64,000 bases of DNA from Agromyces soli. GTDB taxonomy: Bacteria > Actinomycetota > Actinomycetes > Actinomycetales > Microbacteriaceae. This document shows, piece after piece, positions 1 to 8,474 of this stretch. Below the pieces are notes generated by a model. The model searched no databases. It was not told the origin of the DNA and saw nothing but the letters and a program-made list of their open reading frames with translations. A program made the position numbers and the translations under genes. Each line of letters begins with the position of its first letter. Positions within the stretch are counted from its first letter, which is position 1. The DNA lies in NCBI RefSeq assembly GCF_022811605.1, contig NZ_CP094533.1, positions 1,302,001 through 1,366,000 on the forward strand. The letters are read 5' to 3'.

Positions 1-689
1 CGAGCGCCGAAGCGCTGCAGAAACTGGCCGGTCGGCACCAGGCGGGGTACCGCTCGGTCGGCACGATGGCGTACGACATCCTGCGCGACGCGATCCTCGA
101 CGGCACGCTCGCCCCCGGCCAGAAGCTGCGGCAGGAGACCCTCGCCGAGACGATCGGGGTGTCGCGGCTGCCCGTGCGCTCGGCGCTCATCCAGCTCGAG
201 GCCGACGGGCTCGTCGAGTTCCACGCCCGTCGCGGCGCCGTCGTGAAGGCCCTGTCGGCGGAGCAGGCGCGCGAGGTCTACGACATCCGGGTGCTGCTCG
301 AGATCGACGCGCTGCGGCACTCGATGGACGAGATGACGCCCGAGCGGATCGTGCGGCTGCGCGAGCTCGGCCGCACGGCCGACGCGGAGGAGGAGGGCGC
401 CGACTTCGTCGACGCCCGCACCCAGTTCTACGCGGAGCTCTACGGCGCGGCCGCGCGCCCGGTGCACTGGGAGATGATCGAGCAGCTGCGGCTGAAGGTC
501 GGCCGTTACGTGCTCGGCTGGCGGCTCGTCGGCGGCGGCGATCACGGGCATTCGCACGAGGAGCTCGTCGCGGCCGTCGAGGCGGGCGATGCGGATGCCG
601 CGGCCGAGGTGCTGCGCTCGCACCTCACCGGCGTCCGGGACGCCGTGCTCGCCATGCTCTCCGCCGAGGGCGGTGCCGCCGCGCGCTGA
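1..689 (+). CDS. GntR-family (FCD/FadR-type) transcriptional regulator, 5' end outside window
   Basis: The reading frame is open to the left edge, so the gene is 5'-partial. An in-frame ATG at 66 exists, but about 21 codons before it are open and read as the usual N-terminal lead of a GntR winged helix. The winged helix-turn-helix covers the first half of the visible protein (motif ETLAETIGVSRLPVRSAL, then DGLVEFHARRGAVV), followed by an all-helical FCD-type ligand domain with His residues. Such proteins bind a palindrome as dimers and are released by a metabolite acid or similar ligand. It stands at the head of the catabolic island. Palindromes at 775, 7387, 15430 and 15627 look like GntR operators, so it is the natural candidate for their regulator; this is inference. 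Confidence 0.85.
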   Translation, partial: SAEALQKLAGRHQAGYRSVGTMAYDILRDAILDGTLAPGQKLRQETLAETIGVSRLPVRSALIQLEADGLVEFHARRGAVVKALSAEQAREVYDIRVLLEIDALRHSMDEMTPERIVRLRELGRTADAEEEGADFVDARTQFYAELYGAAARPVHWEMIEQLRLKVGRYVLGWRLVGGGDHGHSHEELVAAVEAGDADAAAEVLRSHLTGVRDAVLAMLSAEGGAAAR

Positions 690-774
690 AGTGCCGCCCG
701 GTGGGCGGCGGCGCGCCCGGCACGCGCCTGCGCCGCCGCGCGCGCTGACTCGGCCTGGGGGACCCACTTGCTTT

Positions 775-789
775 TGGATCCAGTATCCG
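775..789. promoter_or_regulatory. Candidate GntR operator, site 1
   Basis: TGGATCCAGTATCCG matches TGGATAC-N-GTATCCA at 12 of 15 positions. It lies about 90 bp upstream of the LLM-cofC-fgd operon, in the 183-bp gap after the GntR gene. Confidence 0.55.
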
Positions 790-877
790 AAAGACTGTTC
801 CCGCGGGAGGTGGACCCGCCTCGCGAGTTCGCTCGCGTGACGCCGGTACGACGACGCGTCAGGATGGAGGGGTGTCA

Positions 878-1870
878 GTGCACATCGGTTACGCCGCCAT
901 GCTCGAGCAGTTCCCTCCGTCCGACGCGGTCGCCTTCGCCGCTGCGGCGGAACGTCACGGCTTCAGCGGCACCATGGCCACCGATCCGTTCCAGCCGTGG
1001 TTGCCGCGTCTCGGCCAGGCCTCGCACGTGTGGAGCGTGCTGGGTGCGGTCGGCGCGGCAACCCGGGGCGACCTCGGGCCCGGCGTCACCACGCCCACGT
1101 TCCGCATGCACCCCGCGGTCGTCGCCCAGGCGAGCGCCACGCTCGCCTCGATGTACCCGGGCCGGCACTGGCTCGGCATCGGCTCCGGCGAGGCGATCAA
1201 CGAGCACGTCGTCGGCGCGTACTGGCCCGAGCCGCCCGACCGCATCGCCCGCATGTTCGAGGCCGTCGAGCTCATCAAGAAGCTCTTCGCCGGCTCGATC
1301 GCCGGGCGCGACGTGCGCCACGCCGGCCCCAGCTTCAAGATGGAGTCCACCCGGTTGTGGACCATGCCGAAGACGGCCCCCGAGATCTACATCGCGACCG
1401 CCGGCCCCGTCACCGCGCGGCGGGCCGGCCGGGTCGCCGACGGCCTGATCACGCAGAGCGGGCCGTCGGAGCGCCTCGAGGTGCTGCTCGCGCGCTTCGC
1501 CGACGGCGCCCGCGACGGCGGTCGCGACGCCGCCACGATGCCCCGCGTGCTGCAACTGCACCTCTCCTGGGCCGAGACCGACGAGGAGGCGATGCGCAAC
1601 GCGCTCGCCGAGTGGCCCATCGCCGGCATGCGCTTCGGCCGCGGCGACATCCGCTCGCCGTTCGAGCTCGAGCAGCTCGCCCGCACCGTGCGGCCGGAGG
1701 ACTTCGCGGGCCGCATGGTCGTCTCGGCCGACCCCGATCAGCACCGCGCCGAGATCCAGCGCCACCTCGACCTCGGCTTCGACCGCATCTACCTGCACAA
1801 CGTCGGCCGCAACCAGCTCGAGTGGCTCGAGGTCTTCGGCCGCGAGGTCCTGCCGGGGCTGCGGCCATGA
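878..1870 (+). CDS. LLM-class (F420-dependent) oxidoreductase, G6PDH-like family
   Basis: Luciferase-like monooxygenase TIM barrel of about 330 residues, closely related in layout to F420-dependent glucose-6-phosphate dehydrogenase (TIGR03557-like). The FGD active-site motif S-D-H-F-Q-P-W reads T-D-P-F-Q-P-W here: the catalytic His is Pro while Asp and Trp stay, and the GSGEAxNE motif is kept. It is therefore probably an F420-dependent alcohol/hydride-transfer enzyme or flavin enzyme rather than a sugar-phosphate dehydrogenase. An AGGATGGAGG stretch (861-870) fits GTG 878 (7-nt spacing) better than GTG 872 (1 nt). Its stop overlaps the cofC ATG by ATGA, so the two are translationally coupled. 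Substrate unknown. Confidence 0.85.
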   Translation: MHIGYAAMLEQFPPSDAVAFAAAAERHGFSGTMATDPFQPWLPRLGQASHVWSVLGAVGAATRGDLGPGVTTPTFRMHPAVVAQASATLASMYPGRHWLGIGSGEAINEHVVGAYWPEPPDRIARMFEAVELIKKLFAGSIAGRDVRHAGPSFKMESTRLWTMPKTAPEIYIATAGPVTARRAGRVADGLITQSGPSERLEVLLARFADGARDGGRDAATMPRVLQLHLSWAETDEEAMRNALAEWPIAGMRFGRGDIRSPFELEQLARTVRPEDFAGRMVVSADPDQHRAEIQRHLDLGFDRIYLHNVGRNQLEWLEVFGREVLPGLRP

Positions 1871-2598
1871 GCGGCGGCGACTGGGTGGTCGTCATCCCGG
1901 TGAAGCTCTTCGCCGCGGCGAAGTCGCGGCTGCGCCCGCAGCTCGGCGACGAGCAGCGCGCGGCGCTCGCCCGCGCCTTCGCGCTCGACACGGTGGATGC
2001 CGTGCGCAGCGCCGAGCGCGTCGCGGAGGTCGTCGTGGTCACCGCCGAGCCCGAACTCGGCGCGGAGCTCGCCGCGCTCCCCGACGTCGAGCTCGTGCCC
2101 GAGGCGGGCGAGCCCGGCCTCACCGCGGCGATCGAGCTCGGCATCGCGCACGTCCGGCACGGCGGCGGGCGGCATCTCGCGGTGCTGCTCGGCGACCTGC
2201 CGGCGCTCCGCTCCGCCGCGCTCGACGGGGCGCTCGAGGCCGCGTGCGGCCACCGGCTCGCCTTCGTCGCCGACCTCGAGGGCACCGGCACGACGCTCGT
2301 CACCGCGCTCGCCGGCACGGGCCTCGAGCCCGGCTTCGGGCCCGACTCCGCCGCCGCCCACCGGGCCGCCGGCTTCGCCGACCTCGCCGCCATCGGCAGC
2401 ATCGACCCCGGCCTCCGCCGCGACGTCGACACCGTCGAAGCGCTGGAGGCCGCGCTCGGCCTCGGCGTCGGCCCGCGCACGGCCGAGGTCGTCGCCGCCT
2501 TCGCCGACGAGGCGCTGCCGCACGCGCCGGCCGAGGCATCCGATCCGGCCGCCGCATCCGGTTCGGAAGCCCAGGCGGCCCCCGCACGTTCTCAGTGA
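1867..2598 (+). CDS. cofC: Phospholactate/PEP guanylyltransferase CofC (FbiD)
   Basis: 243-residue nucleotidyltransferase of F420 biosynthesis. It activates 2-phospho-L-lactate (or phosphoenolpyruvate in actinobacteria) with GTP, and CofD/FbiA then transfers the product to the deazaflavin Fo. The N-terminal VVVIPVKLFAAAKSRL and internal LLGDLPAL segments are typical of the family. The C-terminal tail after about residue 215 is Ala/Pro-rich and not expected to fold with the domain. The ATG overlaps the stop of the preceding LLM gene and fgd follows 30 bp later, giving an operon of cofactor user, maker and reducer. Confidence 0.9.
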   Translation: MSGGDWVVVIPVKLFAAAKSRLRPQLGDEQRAALARAFALDTVDAVRSAERVAEVVVVTAEPELGAELAALPDVELVPEAGEPGLTAAIELGIAHVRHGGGRHLAVLLGDLPALRSAALDGALEAACGHRLAFVADLEGTGTTLVTALAGTGLEPGFGPDSAAAHRAAGFADLAAIGSIDPGLRRDVDTVEALEAALGLGVGPRTAEVVAAFADEALPHAPAEASDPAAASGSEAQAAPARSQ

Positions 2599-2628
2599 TC
2601 AGCAGTTCCCAGCAGAAGGAGACCAATC

Positions 2629-3657
2629 GTGACCCTCACCCTCGGGTACAAGGCCAGCGCCGAGCAGTTCGACCCGCGCGAGCTCGTCGAGATCGCCGTC
2701 GCCGCCGAAGGCCACGGCATGGAGTCGGTGTTCGCGAGCGACCACTTCCAGCCGTGGCGGCACACGGGCGGCCACGCGCCGTTCTCGCTCGCCTGGATGG
2801 CCGCCGTCGGCGAGCGCACCAGCTCGGTGAAGATCGGCACGAGCGTGATGACGCCGACGTTCCGCTACAACCCGGCGGTCCTCGCGCAGGCCTTCGCCTC
2901 ACTCGGCCTGCTCTACCCCGACCGCATCATCGCCGGCTTCGGCTCCGGCGAGGCGCTGAACGAGATCGCCACCGGGTTCCGCGGCGCGGGCGAGCAGGAC
3001 TGGCCCGAGTTCCGGGAGCGCTACGCCCGGCTCCGCGAGTCCGTGCGCCTCATGCGCGCGCTCTGGAACGAGGAGGGGCAGGTCAACTTCGAGGGCGAGT
3101 ACTACTCGACCCACGACGCCTCGATCTACGACCGCCCCGAGACCGCCGTGCCGATCTACATCGCCGCGGGCGGCCCGCAGGTCGCGAAGTACGCCGGCCG
3201 CGCCGGCGACGGCTTCATCTGCACCTCGGGCAAGGGCGCCGAGCTCTACGCCGACCAGCTCATGCCCGCCGTGAAGGAGGGCCTCGCCGCCCGCGACGAC
3301 GGCCGTACCTTCGACGAGTACGACCGGATGATCGAGATCAAGCTCTCCTACGAGGAGACCGAGGAGGCCGCCCTCGAGAACACCCGGTTCTGGTCGCCGC
3401 TCTCGCTCTCGAAGGAGCAGAAGCACGACATCACCGACCCGGTCGAGATGGAGCGGGCCGCCGACGCGCTGCCGATCGAGCAGATCGCGAAGCGCTGGAT
3501 CGTCGGCACCGACCCCGACGCCGTCGTCGAGCAGATCGGCCAGTACATCGACTGGGGCTTCAACCACCTCGTGTTCCACGCGCCGGGGCACGACCAGCGC
3601 CGCTTCCTCGAGCTCTTCGAGCGCGACCTGGCGCCGCGGCTCCGCGCCCGCGGCTGA
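2629..3657 (+). CDS. fgd: F420-dependent glucose-6-phosphate dehydrogenase
   Basis: 342-residue LLM-family TIM barrel that oxidises glucose 6-phosphate to 6-phosphogluconolactone and reduces F420 to F420H2, the main source of reduced F420 in actinobacteria. The opening GYKASAEQF, the active-site S-D-H-F-Q-P-W (Asp38, His39, Trp43) and the GSGEALNE Glu108 correspond with a one-residue offset to Asp39/His40/Trp44/Glu109 of the Mycobacterium tuberculosis enzyme. The long identical-looking stretches [21 protein letters not shown] and [19 protein letters not shown] support orthology. Start GTG 2629 has AAGGAG at 2616-2621. It closes the LLM-cofC-fgd operon and should supply F420H2 to the LLM enzymes around it. 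Confidence 0.95.
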   Translation: MTLTLGYKASAEQFDPRELVEIAVAAEGHGMESVFASDHFQPWRHTGGHAPFSLAWMAAVGERTSSVKIGTSVMTPTFRYNPAVLAQAFASLGLLYPDRIIAGFGSGEALNEIATGFRGAGEQDWPEFRERYARLRESVRLMRALWNEEGQVNFEGEYYSTHDASIYDRPETAVPIYIAAGGPQVAKYAGRAGDGFICTSGKGAELYADQLMPAVKEGLAARDDGRTFDEYDRMIEIKLSYEETEEAALENTRFWSPLSLSKEQKHDITDPVEMERAADALPIEQIAKRWIVGTDPDAVVEQIGQYIDWGFNHLVFHAPGHDQRRFLELFERDLAPRLRARG

Positions 3658-3676
3658 GGCCGCCTCACGCGAACTC

Positions 3677-3710
3677 CGGGCCCGGCGCGTGGGTGAGCGC
3701 GCCGGGCCCG
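3677..3710 (+). terminator. Strong hairpin after fgd
   Basis: A 13-bp perfect stem (CGGGCCCGGCGCG at 3677-3689, complement at 3698-3710) with an 8-nt loop, 20 bp after the fgd stop. There is no T-run, as is common in high-GC actinobacteria. It separates fgd from the convergent gene. Confidence 0.6.
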
Positions 3711-3751
3711 GCCCCCGCGGCGCGCGGAGGCTCGGTTCCGACTCCTGCCGC

Positions 3752-4225
3752 TCAGTGCAGGCCGGGGCGGTTCACGCTCGGCGGGATCGCGCAGTAATCG
3801 TAGAAGTACCGGCTCGGTGCGCCCTCGTCGGAGAGGTCGACGATGACGTTCGCGCCGGTGTGCGGCAGTTCGTCGCCCGCGAGTGTCCAGGCGGAGAAGT
3901 GCCAGATGCCGCGTACCGCGTCGTCGAGGAGGCCCTGGCCGTCGACCACGAGCACGGCATCGGGCCCGGGCGGCGTCGCGGTGCCGACCGGCTCGCCCGC
4001 GCGGAACGGCTCGACCGTGCCGCTGCGGAGCTCCGCCTCGGTCACGGCGCCGAGCGAGCGGCGCACGACGTCGTCGCCGGATGCCGCGGCGATCGCCTGC
4101 GCCAGGGCGTCCGCGAAGCGGGCGGCACGCCCGGCCTCCGCCCCGTCCACCGCGACGAGGCGTCGCCCGCGATTCGCATTGTGCAGGAACTCGGCGGCGA
4201 TGCCGTCGACGACCGATTCGCTCAC
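3752..4225 (-). CDS. Uridine-kinase-like protein with degenerate P-loop
   Basis: 157-residue protein with the outline of small actinobacterial uridine kinase-like P-loop proteins: an N-terminal RGRRLVAVDGAEAGRAARFAD where a Walker A (GxxGxGKT) is expected, a middle VVDGQGLL strand, and a C-terminal SRYFYDYCAIPPSVNRP end. The Walker A Lys and Ser/Thr are missing (Gly-Arg-Ala-Ala instead), so ATP binding in the normal way is unlikely. The GTG start lies 6 nt after TAGCCT, so the mRNA is probably leaderless. That box overlaps the stop of the ABC ATPase gene. Function not recognised. Confidence 0.6.
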   Translation of the reverse strand: MSESVVDGIAAEFLHNANRGRRLVAVDGAEAGRAARFADALAQAIAAASGDDVVRRSLGAVTEAELRSGTVEPFRAGEPVGTATPPGPDAVLVVDGQGLLDDAVRGIWHFSAWTLAGDELPHTGANVIVDLSDEGAPSRYFYDYCAIPPSVNRPGLH

Positions 4226-4231
4226 GCTTCC

Positions 4232-4237
4232 AGGCTA
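4232..4237 (-). promoter_or_regulatory. -10 box, leaderless start of the 3752-4225 gene
   Basis: TAGCCT on the minus strand, 6 nt before the GTG at 4225. Its TAG is also the stop codon of the upstream ABC ATPase gene. Confidence 0.5.
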
Positions 4238-5071
4238 CGCGCTCGGGGTGCTGCCGGTGCCGGCCGGGACCGCGTCGGGGGTCGCCGCCTCCGCGGCCGC
4301 CCCGCCCGCGACCGCGACGAGCGGCCGACCGGTGATCGGGTGGTCGATGATCTCGGCGCGGACGCCGTAGACCTCGTGCACGAGCCGGGCCGTCAGGACC
4401 TCGCGTGGCGGGCCGGCGGCGATGACGCGCCCCTCGGCCAGCACGAGCACATGGTCGGCGTAGGCCGCCGCCTGGCTGAGATCGTGCAGCGCCGCGACGA
4501 CGGTGAGGCCGCCCCGGGCGAGGCCCGCGAGCAGTTCCAGCGCGACGAGCTGGGCCGAGAGGTCGAGGTGGTTCGTCGGCTCGTCGGCGAGCAGCAGCTC
4601 GGGCTCCTGGGCGAGGGCTCGGGCGAGCGTGATGCGCTGGCGCTCGCCGCCCGAGAGCTGCCCGATCTGGCGTTCGGCGAGGTGCCCGGCGCCGCTCGCG
4701 GCCAGGGCGTGCGCGACGAGGGCGTGGTCGCGCGGTCCGGCGGGGGCGAAGGCGCCGAGGTGCGGCGTGCGGCCGAGCAGCACGGCCGCCGCGACGGTGA
4801 GCTGCGGGTCGAGCTCGGCCTGCTGCTCGGCGAGGGCGACGAGCCGGGCGCGGTCGCGGCGGCGCATCCGGCCGAGTTCCCGGCCGTCGAGGGCGAGCTC
4901 GCCCCCGTCGGTGCGCTCGATCGCGGCGATGAGGTGCAGCAGCGTCGACTTGCCGGCGCCGTTCGGGCCGATGAGCGCGGTGAGTGCGCCGCCCGGCAGT
5001 GTCGCGTCGACGCCGTCGATGATGGTGCGGCCGCCGCGGGCGAAGCGCACCCGCTCGAGATCCAGGGTCAT
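4235..5071 (-). CDS. ABC importer ATP-binding protein, putative F420-0 / FecCD-family system
   Basis: 278-residue ATPase of the iron-siderophore/B12 (FecE/BtuD) class. Walker A GPNGAGKST is at residues 35-43, signature LSGGERQR, Walker B ELLLADEPTNHLD and the H-loop in VVAALHDLSQA. It energises uptake through the permease encoded directly upstream; its ATG overlaps the permease stop (ATGA). The three-gene cassette, in an actinobacterium and beside F420 genes, fits the TIGR03873/03869/03868 set proposed to import F420-0. Siderophore or corrinoid uptake remains possible. The C-terminal 30 residues are Ala/Pro-rich and probably unstructured. Confidence 0.85.
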   Translation of the reverse strand: MTLDLERVRFARGGRTIIDGVDATLPGGALTALIGPNGAGKSTLLHLIAAIERTDGGELALDGRELGRMRRRDRARLVALAEQQAELDPQLTVAAAVLLGRTPHLGAFAPAGPRDHALVAHALAASGAGHLAERQIGQLSGGERQRITLARALAQEPELLLADEPTNHLDLSAQLVALELLAGLARGGLTVVAALHDLSQAAAYADHVLVLAEGRVIAAGPPREVLTARLVHEVYGVRAEIIDHPITGRPLVAVAGGAAAEAATPDAVPAGTGSTPSA

Positions 5072-6189
5072 GCGTTCCTCCTCGAGCGGAGCAGCAGCCA
5101 TGCGAAGACCGGGCCGCCGATGAGGGCCGTCAGGATGCCGACCGGCAGCTCGCGCGGATCGAACAGGGTGCGCGCCCCGGTGTCGGCCCAGACCAGGAAG
5201 ATCGCGCCCGCGATCGCGGAGAGCGGCAGCAGCGCGCGGTGGCCGGGGCCGATGACGAGCCGCACCGCGTGCGGCAGCACGAGCCCGACGAAGCCGATCG
5301 AGCCGCTCACCGCGACGAGCGCGCCGGTGAGCAGCGCGGTGCCGCCGAGCAGCAGCGCCCGGCTGCGGGCGACGTGCACGCCGAGCGCCGCGGCGCCGGA
5401 CTCGCCGACGGCGAAGGCGTCGAGGGTGCGGGCGCTCGCGATGAGCGGCGCACCGACGACGAGCAGCGCGCCGCCCGCGATCGTCACGGAGGTCCAATCG
5501 GTTCCCGACAGCGAGCCGAGCAGCCAGTTGAGGATCTCGCGGTAGCTGTCGTTCGTCGCGCTCCAGAAGATGACGAGGCTCGTGATGGCCCCGAACACGC
5601 TCGTGACGGCGACGCCGGCGAGCACGGTCGTCGTCGGGGCGAGCCGGCCGCCGCGACCGGCCGCGAGGGCGAGGCCGAGCGTCGCGACGAGCGCCAGCAC
5701 GGCGCCGCCGAAGGCCGCGAGCGGCAGCAGCAGTCCCCAGCCGAGCACGAGCACGACGACGGCGCCGACGGAGGCGCCGGAGGAGAGCCCGAGCAGGTAG
5801 GGGTCGGCGAGGGGGTTCCGGGTGATGGCCTGCATCACCGCGCCGCACAGGGCGAGGCCCGCGCCGACGGCGGCGGCGGTCAGCACCCGCGGCATCCGCA
5901 GCTGCCAGACGATGCCGTCGCGCAGCGGCGACAGCGTCGGCTCGCCGAAGCCGAGGTGCGCGGCGAGGCTCGCGAGCACCTCGCCGGGGGAGAGTTCGGC
6001 CGGGCCGAGCGTGACGGCGACGACGAGGGATGCGGCGAGCAGCACGAGCCCGACGAGGCCCGCCGCGAGGGCGCGACCGCCGCCGCGCCGGCCCGAGGCG
6101 CCCGCGTCGCTCGGAGCGGTGCGCGCCGCGTCGACCCCGGCCGGGCCCGTGGCCCGCACCGTCGTCTCCGTCCGCCCGGCCGCGCGCAT
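5068..6189 (-). CDS. ABC importer permease, FecCD family, putative F420-0 transporter
   Basis: 373-residue integral membrane protein of the FecCD/BtuC family with about ten transmembrane helices. Family motifs include RMPRVLTAAAVGAGLALCGAVMQ, NPLADPYLLGLSSGASVGA and a C-terminal GFVGLVLPHAVRLVIGPGHR, which forms the coupling helices that touch the ATPase. About 45 N-terminal residues are Arg/Ala/Gly-rich before the first helix. It overlaps the upstream binding-protein gene by one base (TGATG) and the ATPase gene by four. Confidence 0.88.
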   Translation of the reverse strand: MRAAGRTETTVRATGPAGVDAARTAPSDAGASGRRGGGRALAAGLVGLVLLAASLVVAVTLGPAELSPGEVLASLAAHLGFGEPTLSPLRDGIVWQLRMPRVLTAAAVGAGLALCGAVMQAITRNPLADPYLLGLSSGASVGAVVVLVLGWGLLLPLAAFGGAVLALVATLGLALAAGRGGRLAPTTTVLAGVAVTSVFGAITSLVIFWSATNDSYREILNWLLGSLSGTDWTSVTIAGGALLVVGAPLIASARTLDAFAVGESGAAALGVHVARSRALLLGGTALLTGALVAVSGSIGFVGLVLPHAVRLVIGPGHRALLPLSAIAGAIFLVWADTGARTLFDPRELPVGILTALIGGPVFAWLLLRSRRNA

Positions 6190-7244
6190 CAGCCCTCCAG
6201 CGCCCCGAGCTGCTCGACGAGCGACTCGACGGCGGAGACGTTGCGCACGCCCGCCTCGGTCGCGGGGAAGTCGACGACGAGGAAGCGCTGCTGCGCGACC
6301 GCCGGGAGGGCCGCGGTCACCGGGTTCTGCTGCAGCAGCTCGATCTTCGAGGCGGCGGTGTTCCATGGCGCGTCGACGAGCACGATCACGTCGGGCTCGG
6401 CGTCGACGACGGCCTCCCAGCTCATCGAGGTCCACGTGTCGTGCACCTCGGCGGCGACGTTCTCGAGGCCGGCGGCGTCCATGATCATCTGCGGCGCGCC
6501 GATGCCCGCCCCGACGAAGGGGGTGTCGGTGCCGGAGCTGTACCAGAGCGCGGTCAGCCCGTCGGCGTTCGGCTCGACGGCGTCGAGCGCGGCGCGCTGC
6601 TCGGCGACGAGTTCGGCCGCGGCATCCGGCACGTCGAAGATCGCGCCGAGTTCCTCGAACTCGCGGAAGACCTCGTCGAAGGTCAGCGGGTCGGGCATGT
6701 AGCCGGCGCCCTTGCAGGCGGCCGGGGCGACGTAGCTCGCGACGCCGAGCGCGGCGAGCTGCGAGCGCTCGCCGGCGCCCTCGGCGGAGAGGTTCGACTC
6801 CCAGCCGGCGTAGACGAGGTCGGGTTCGAGCTCGAGGGTGGCCTCCTGCGAGGGCACCTTGTCGGTGACGGCCGGCACGCCGACGAGGGCGTCGGCGTAC
6901 TCGTCGGGCACCGGCCCGTCGCTGAACGCCGTGCCGACGACGCGGTCGCCGAGCCCGAGGGCGAGCATGAGCTCGACGGTGGAGGACTTGATCGTGACGA
7001 CGCGCTCCGGCGCGGCGTCGAAGGTGACCTCGGTGCCGCAGTTGTCGAGCGTGAGCGGGTAGCCGCTCGCGGCGGGGGCGGATGCCTCGGGCCGCTCGGC
7101 CGCAGCGGGCGCGGCGCAGCCGGCGAGCGCGGCGGTCGCGGCGACGGCGAGGCCGAGCGCGGTGGCGACGAGCGCGGGGCCGCGGAGGCGGGCGCTGCGG
7201 GCCGAGCGGCGGGGGCGGATGGGACGGGTGGGACTGGGGGTCAT
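6189..7244 (-). CDS. ABC importer substrate-binding lipoprotein, putative F420-0 transporter
   Basis: 351-residue TroA/FhuD-like binding lipoprotein. A signal sequence ends in lipobox L-A-G-C with Cys43 as the predicted lipidated residue; the mature protein has the two-lobe domain (PERVVTIKSSTVELMLALGLGDRVVG through PDVIVLVDAPWN). ATG 7244 is chosen because AGGAG lies 6 nt upstream; longer in-frame starts would destroy the signal peptide. It is first in the SBP-permease-ATPase operon. Its promoter region contains operator site 2 (7387-7401), shared with the divergent hydrolase operon. Ligand not determinable; F420-0 is suggested by family and by cofC/fgd next door. Confidence 0.85.
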   Translation of the reverse strand: MTPSPTRPIRPRRSARSARLRGPALVATALGLAVAATAALAGCAAPAAAERPEASAPAASGYPLTLDNCGTEVTFDAAPERVVTIKSSTVELMLALGLGDRVVGTAFSDGPVPDEYADALVGVPAVTDKVPSQEATLELEPDLVYAGWESNLSAEGAGERSQLAALGVASYVAPAACKGAGYMPDPLTFDEVFREFEELGAIFDVPDAAAELVAEQRAALDAVEPNADGLTALWYSSGTDTPFVGAGIGAPQMIMDAAGLENVAAEVHDTWTSMSWEAVVDAEPDVIVLVDAPWNTAASKIELLQQNPVTAALPAVAQQRFLVVDFPATEAGVRNVSAVESLVEQLGALEG

Positions 7245-7386
7245 GCGGGACTCCTGGGCAGGGGCGAGCGATGGGGAATCCGACGAGGTCGGCGACTCGC
7301 GGCCCAATCCCGGACCACTGACACCGGGCAATCCCGCCCGGCCGTCGCAGAAGAGCCTAGCTCCGAGAGCGATCTCGGATCAATAC

Positions 7387-7401
7387 TGGATTCTGGATCC
7401 A
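7387..7401. promoter_or_regulatory. Candidate GntR operator, site 2
   Basis: TGGATTCTGGATCCA matches the palindrome TGGATAC-N-GTATCCA with one mismatch per half-site. It sits in the 280-bp divergent promoter region between the F420-0-type importer operon and the hydrolase-amidohydrolase-LLM-ABC operon. Confidence 0.55.
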
Positions 7402-7523
7402 AGATACGACATGATGGGCTCGGCGGGCCCGATCGGAAGCTTCCGATCGACACCGCGGATGCCGATTCATCCGCCGCGTGCCGGGCCCCGCGCAAGGAAG
7501 CGTCGAGATCCGGGAGGACCCGC

Positions 7524-8474
7524 ATGAGAAGCACAGGCGTCGAGTTCTACAGCGAGGGCGATCGCATCGCCGCCATCTGGCGCACGCCCGAGACGCCGGG
7601 CCCGTACCGGGCCATCGTGCAGGGTCCGGGCTGGCTCGGCCTCAAGGACGCGAAGCTCTACGTGCGCTACCACGAGGCGCTCGTCGCGGCCGGCTTCGCC
7701 GTGCTCGTCTTCGACTACCGCGGCTTCGGCGACTCCGAGGGCGACCGGGGCATCCTCTCGCCCGCGCGCCAGCTGCAGGACCTCGTGAACGCCGTCAGCT
7801 ACCTCACCACCCGCGACGACGTCGTCGCCGACGCCATCGGCGTCTTCGGCACCGGCGGCACCGGCGGCGGCAACGCCGTGCTGCTCGCCGACGTCGACCC
7901 CCGCGTCAAGGCGGCCGTGAGCCAGGTGCCCGTCGCCGACGGCACCGACTGGCTGCACCGCATGCGCGAGGAGCACGCCTGGCTCGCCTTCCTCGCGAGC
8001 CTCGAGGAGGACCGCCGGCTCCGCGTCGCCAGCGGCCAGGGCCGGCTCGTGCACCCCCGCGAGGAGATCATGGTGCCGACCCCCGAGCGCCGCGCCACGA
8101 ACATCAAGGCCGACGTGGACGACCGCATCCCCAGCGCCATCCCGCTGTCCTGCGCCGAGGAGATCCTCGCCTACCGCCCCATCGACGCCGCGAACCGCCT
8201 GCGCACCCCGCTCCTCGTGATCGGCGTCGAGGGCGACGCGACCACCCCCACCGACCACGCCGAGGCGCTCTACGCCGCGGCCAAGGGGCCGAAGCAGCTG
8301 ATCATGCAGCGGCACACCACCCACTACGCGGCCTACGACCGCTACTGGGAGCAGACCACCCCGCTCATCGTCGACTGGCTCGACCGCTACGTGCGGCCGA
8401 GCGACGTCGTCGTGCGCACCACCACCTCGCCCGAGCAGGGCGAGGCCATCGAGCTCATGGAGGCACCGAAGTGA
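7524..8474 (+). CDS. Alpha/beta-hydrolase fold protein lacking the usual nucleophile Ser
   Basis: 316-residue hydrolase of the dienelactone-hydrolase/X-Pro-peptidase-like type. The strand-3/oxyanion region VLVFDYRGFGDSEGD is intact, as are a candidate acid in VEGDATTPTDH and a candidate His in TTHYAAYDRYW. The nucleophile elbow, normally G-x-S-x-S/G-G-G, reads G-T-G-G-T-G-G-G (residues 109-116), so the Ser/Cys is absent; Thr110 or Thr113 are the only hydroxyls nearby. It may use another mechanism, act as a lyase/hydratase-like member, or bind only. GGGAGG at 7512-7517 supports ATG 7524. It is first gene of a long operon running to 13809 (GTGA overlap with the next gene). Confidence 0.75.
   Translation: MRSTGVEFYSEGDRIAAIWRTPETPGPYRAIVQGPGWLGLKDAKLYVRYHEALVAAGFAVLVFDYRGFGDSEGDRGILSPARQLQDLVNAVSYLTTRDDVVADAIGVFGTGGTGGGNAVLLADVDPRVKAAVSQVPVADGTDWLHRMREEHAWLAFLASLEEDRRLRVASGQGRLVHPREEIMVPTPERRATNIKADVDDRIPSAIPLSCAEEILAYRPIDAANRLRTPLLVIGVEGDATTPTDHAEALYAAAKGPKQLIMQRHTTHYAAYDRYWEQTTPLIVDWLDRYVRPSDVVVRTTTSPEQGEAIELMEAPK

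Noticed and set aside
6030-8474. A very long plus-strand open frame (over 800 codons) through the F420-0-type importer genes
   Set aside because: It is antisense to a clear three-gene ABC operon. Only its end, from ATG 7524, is a real gene (the alpha/beta hydrolase).
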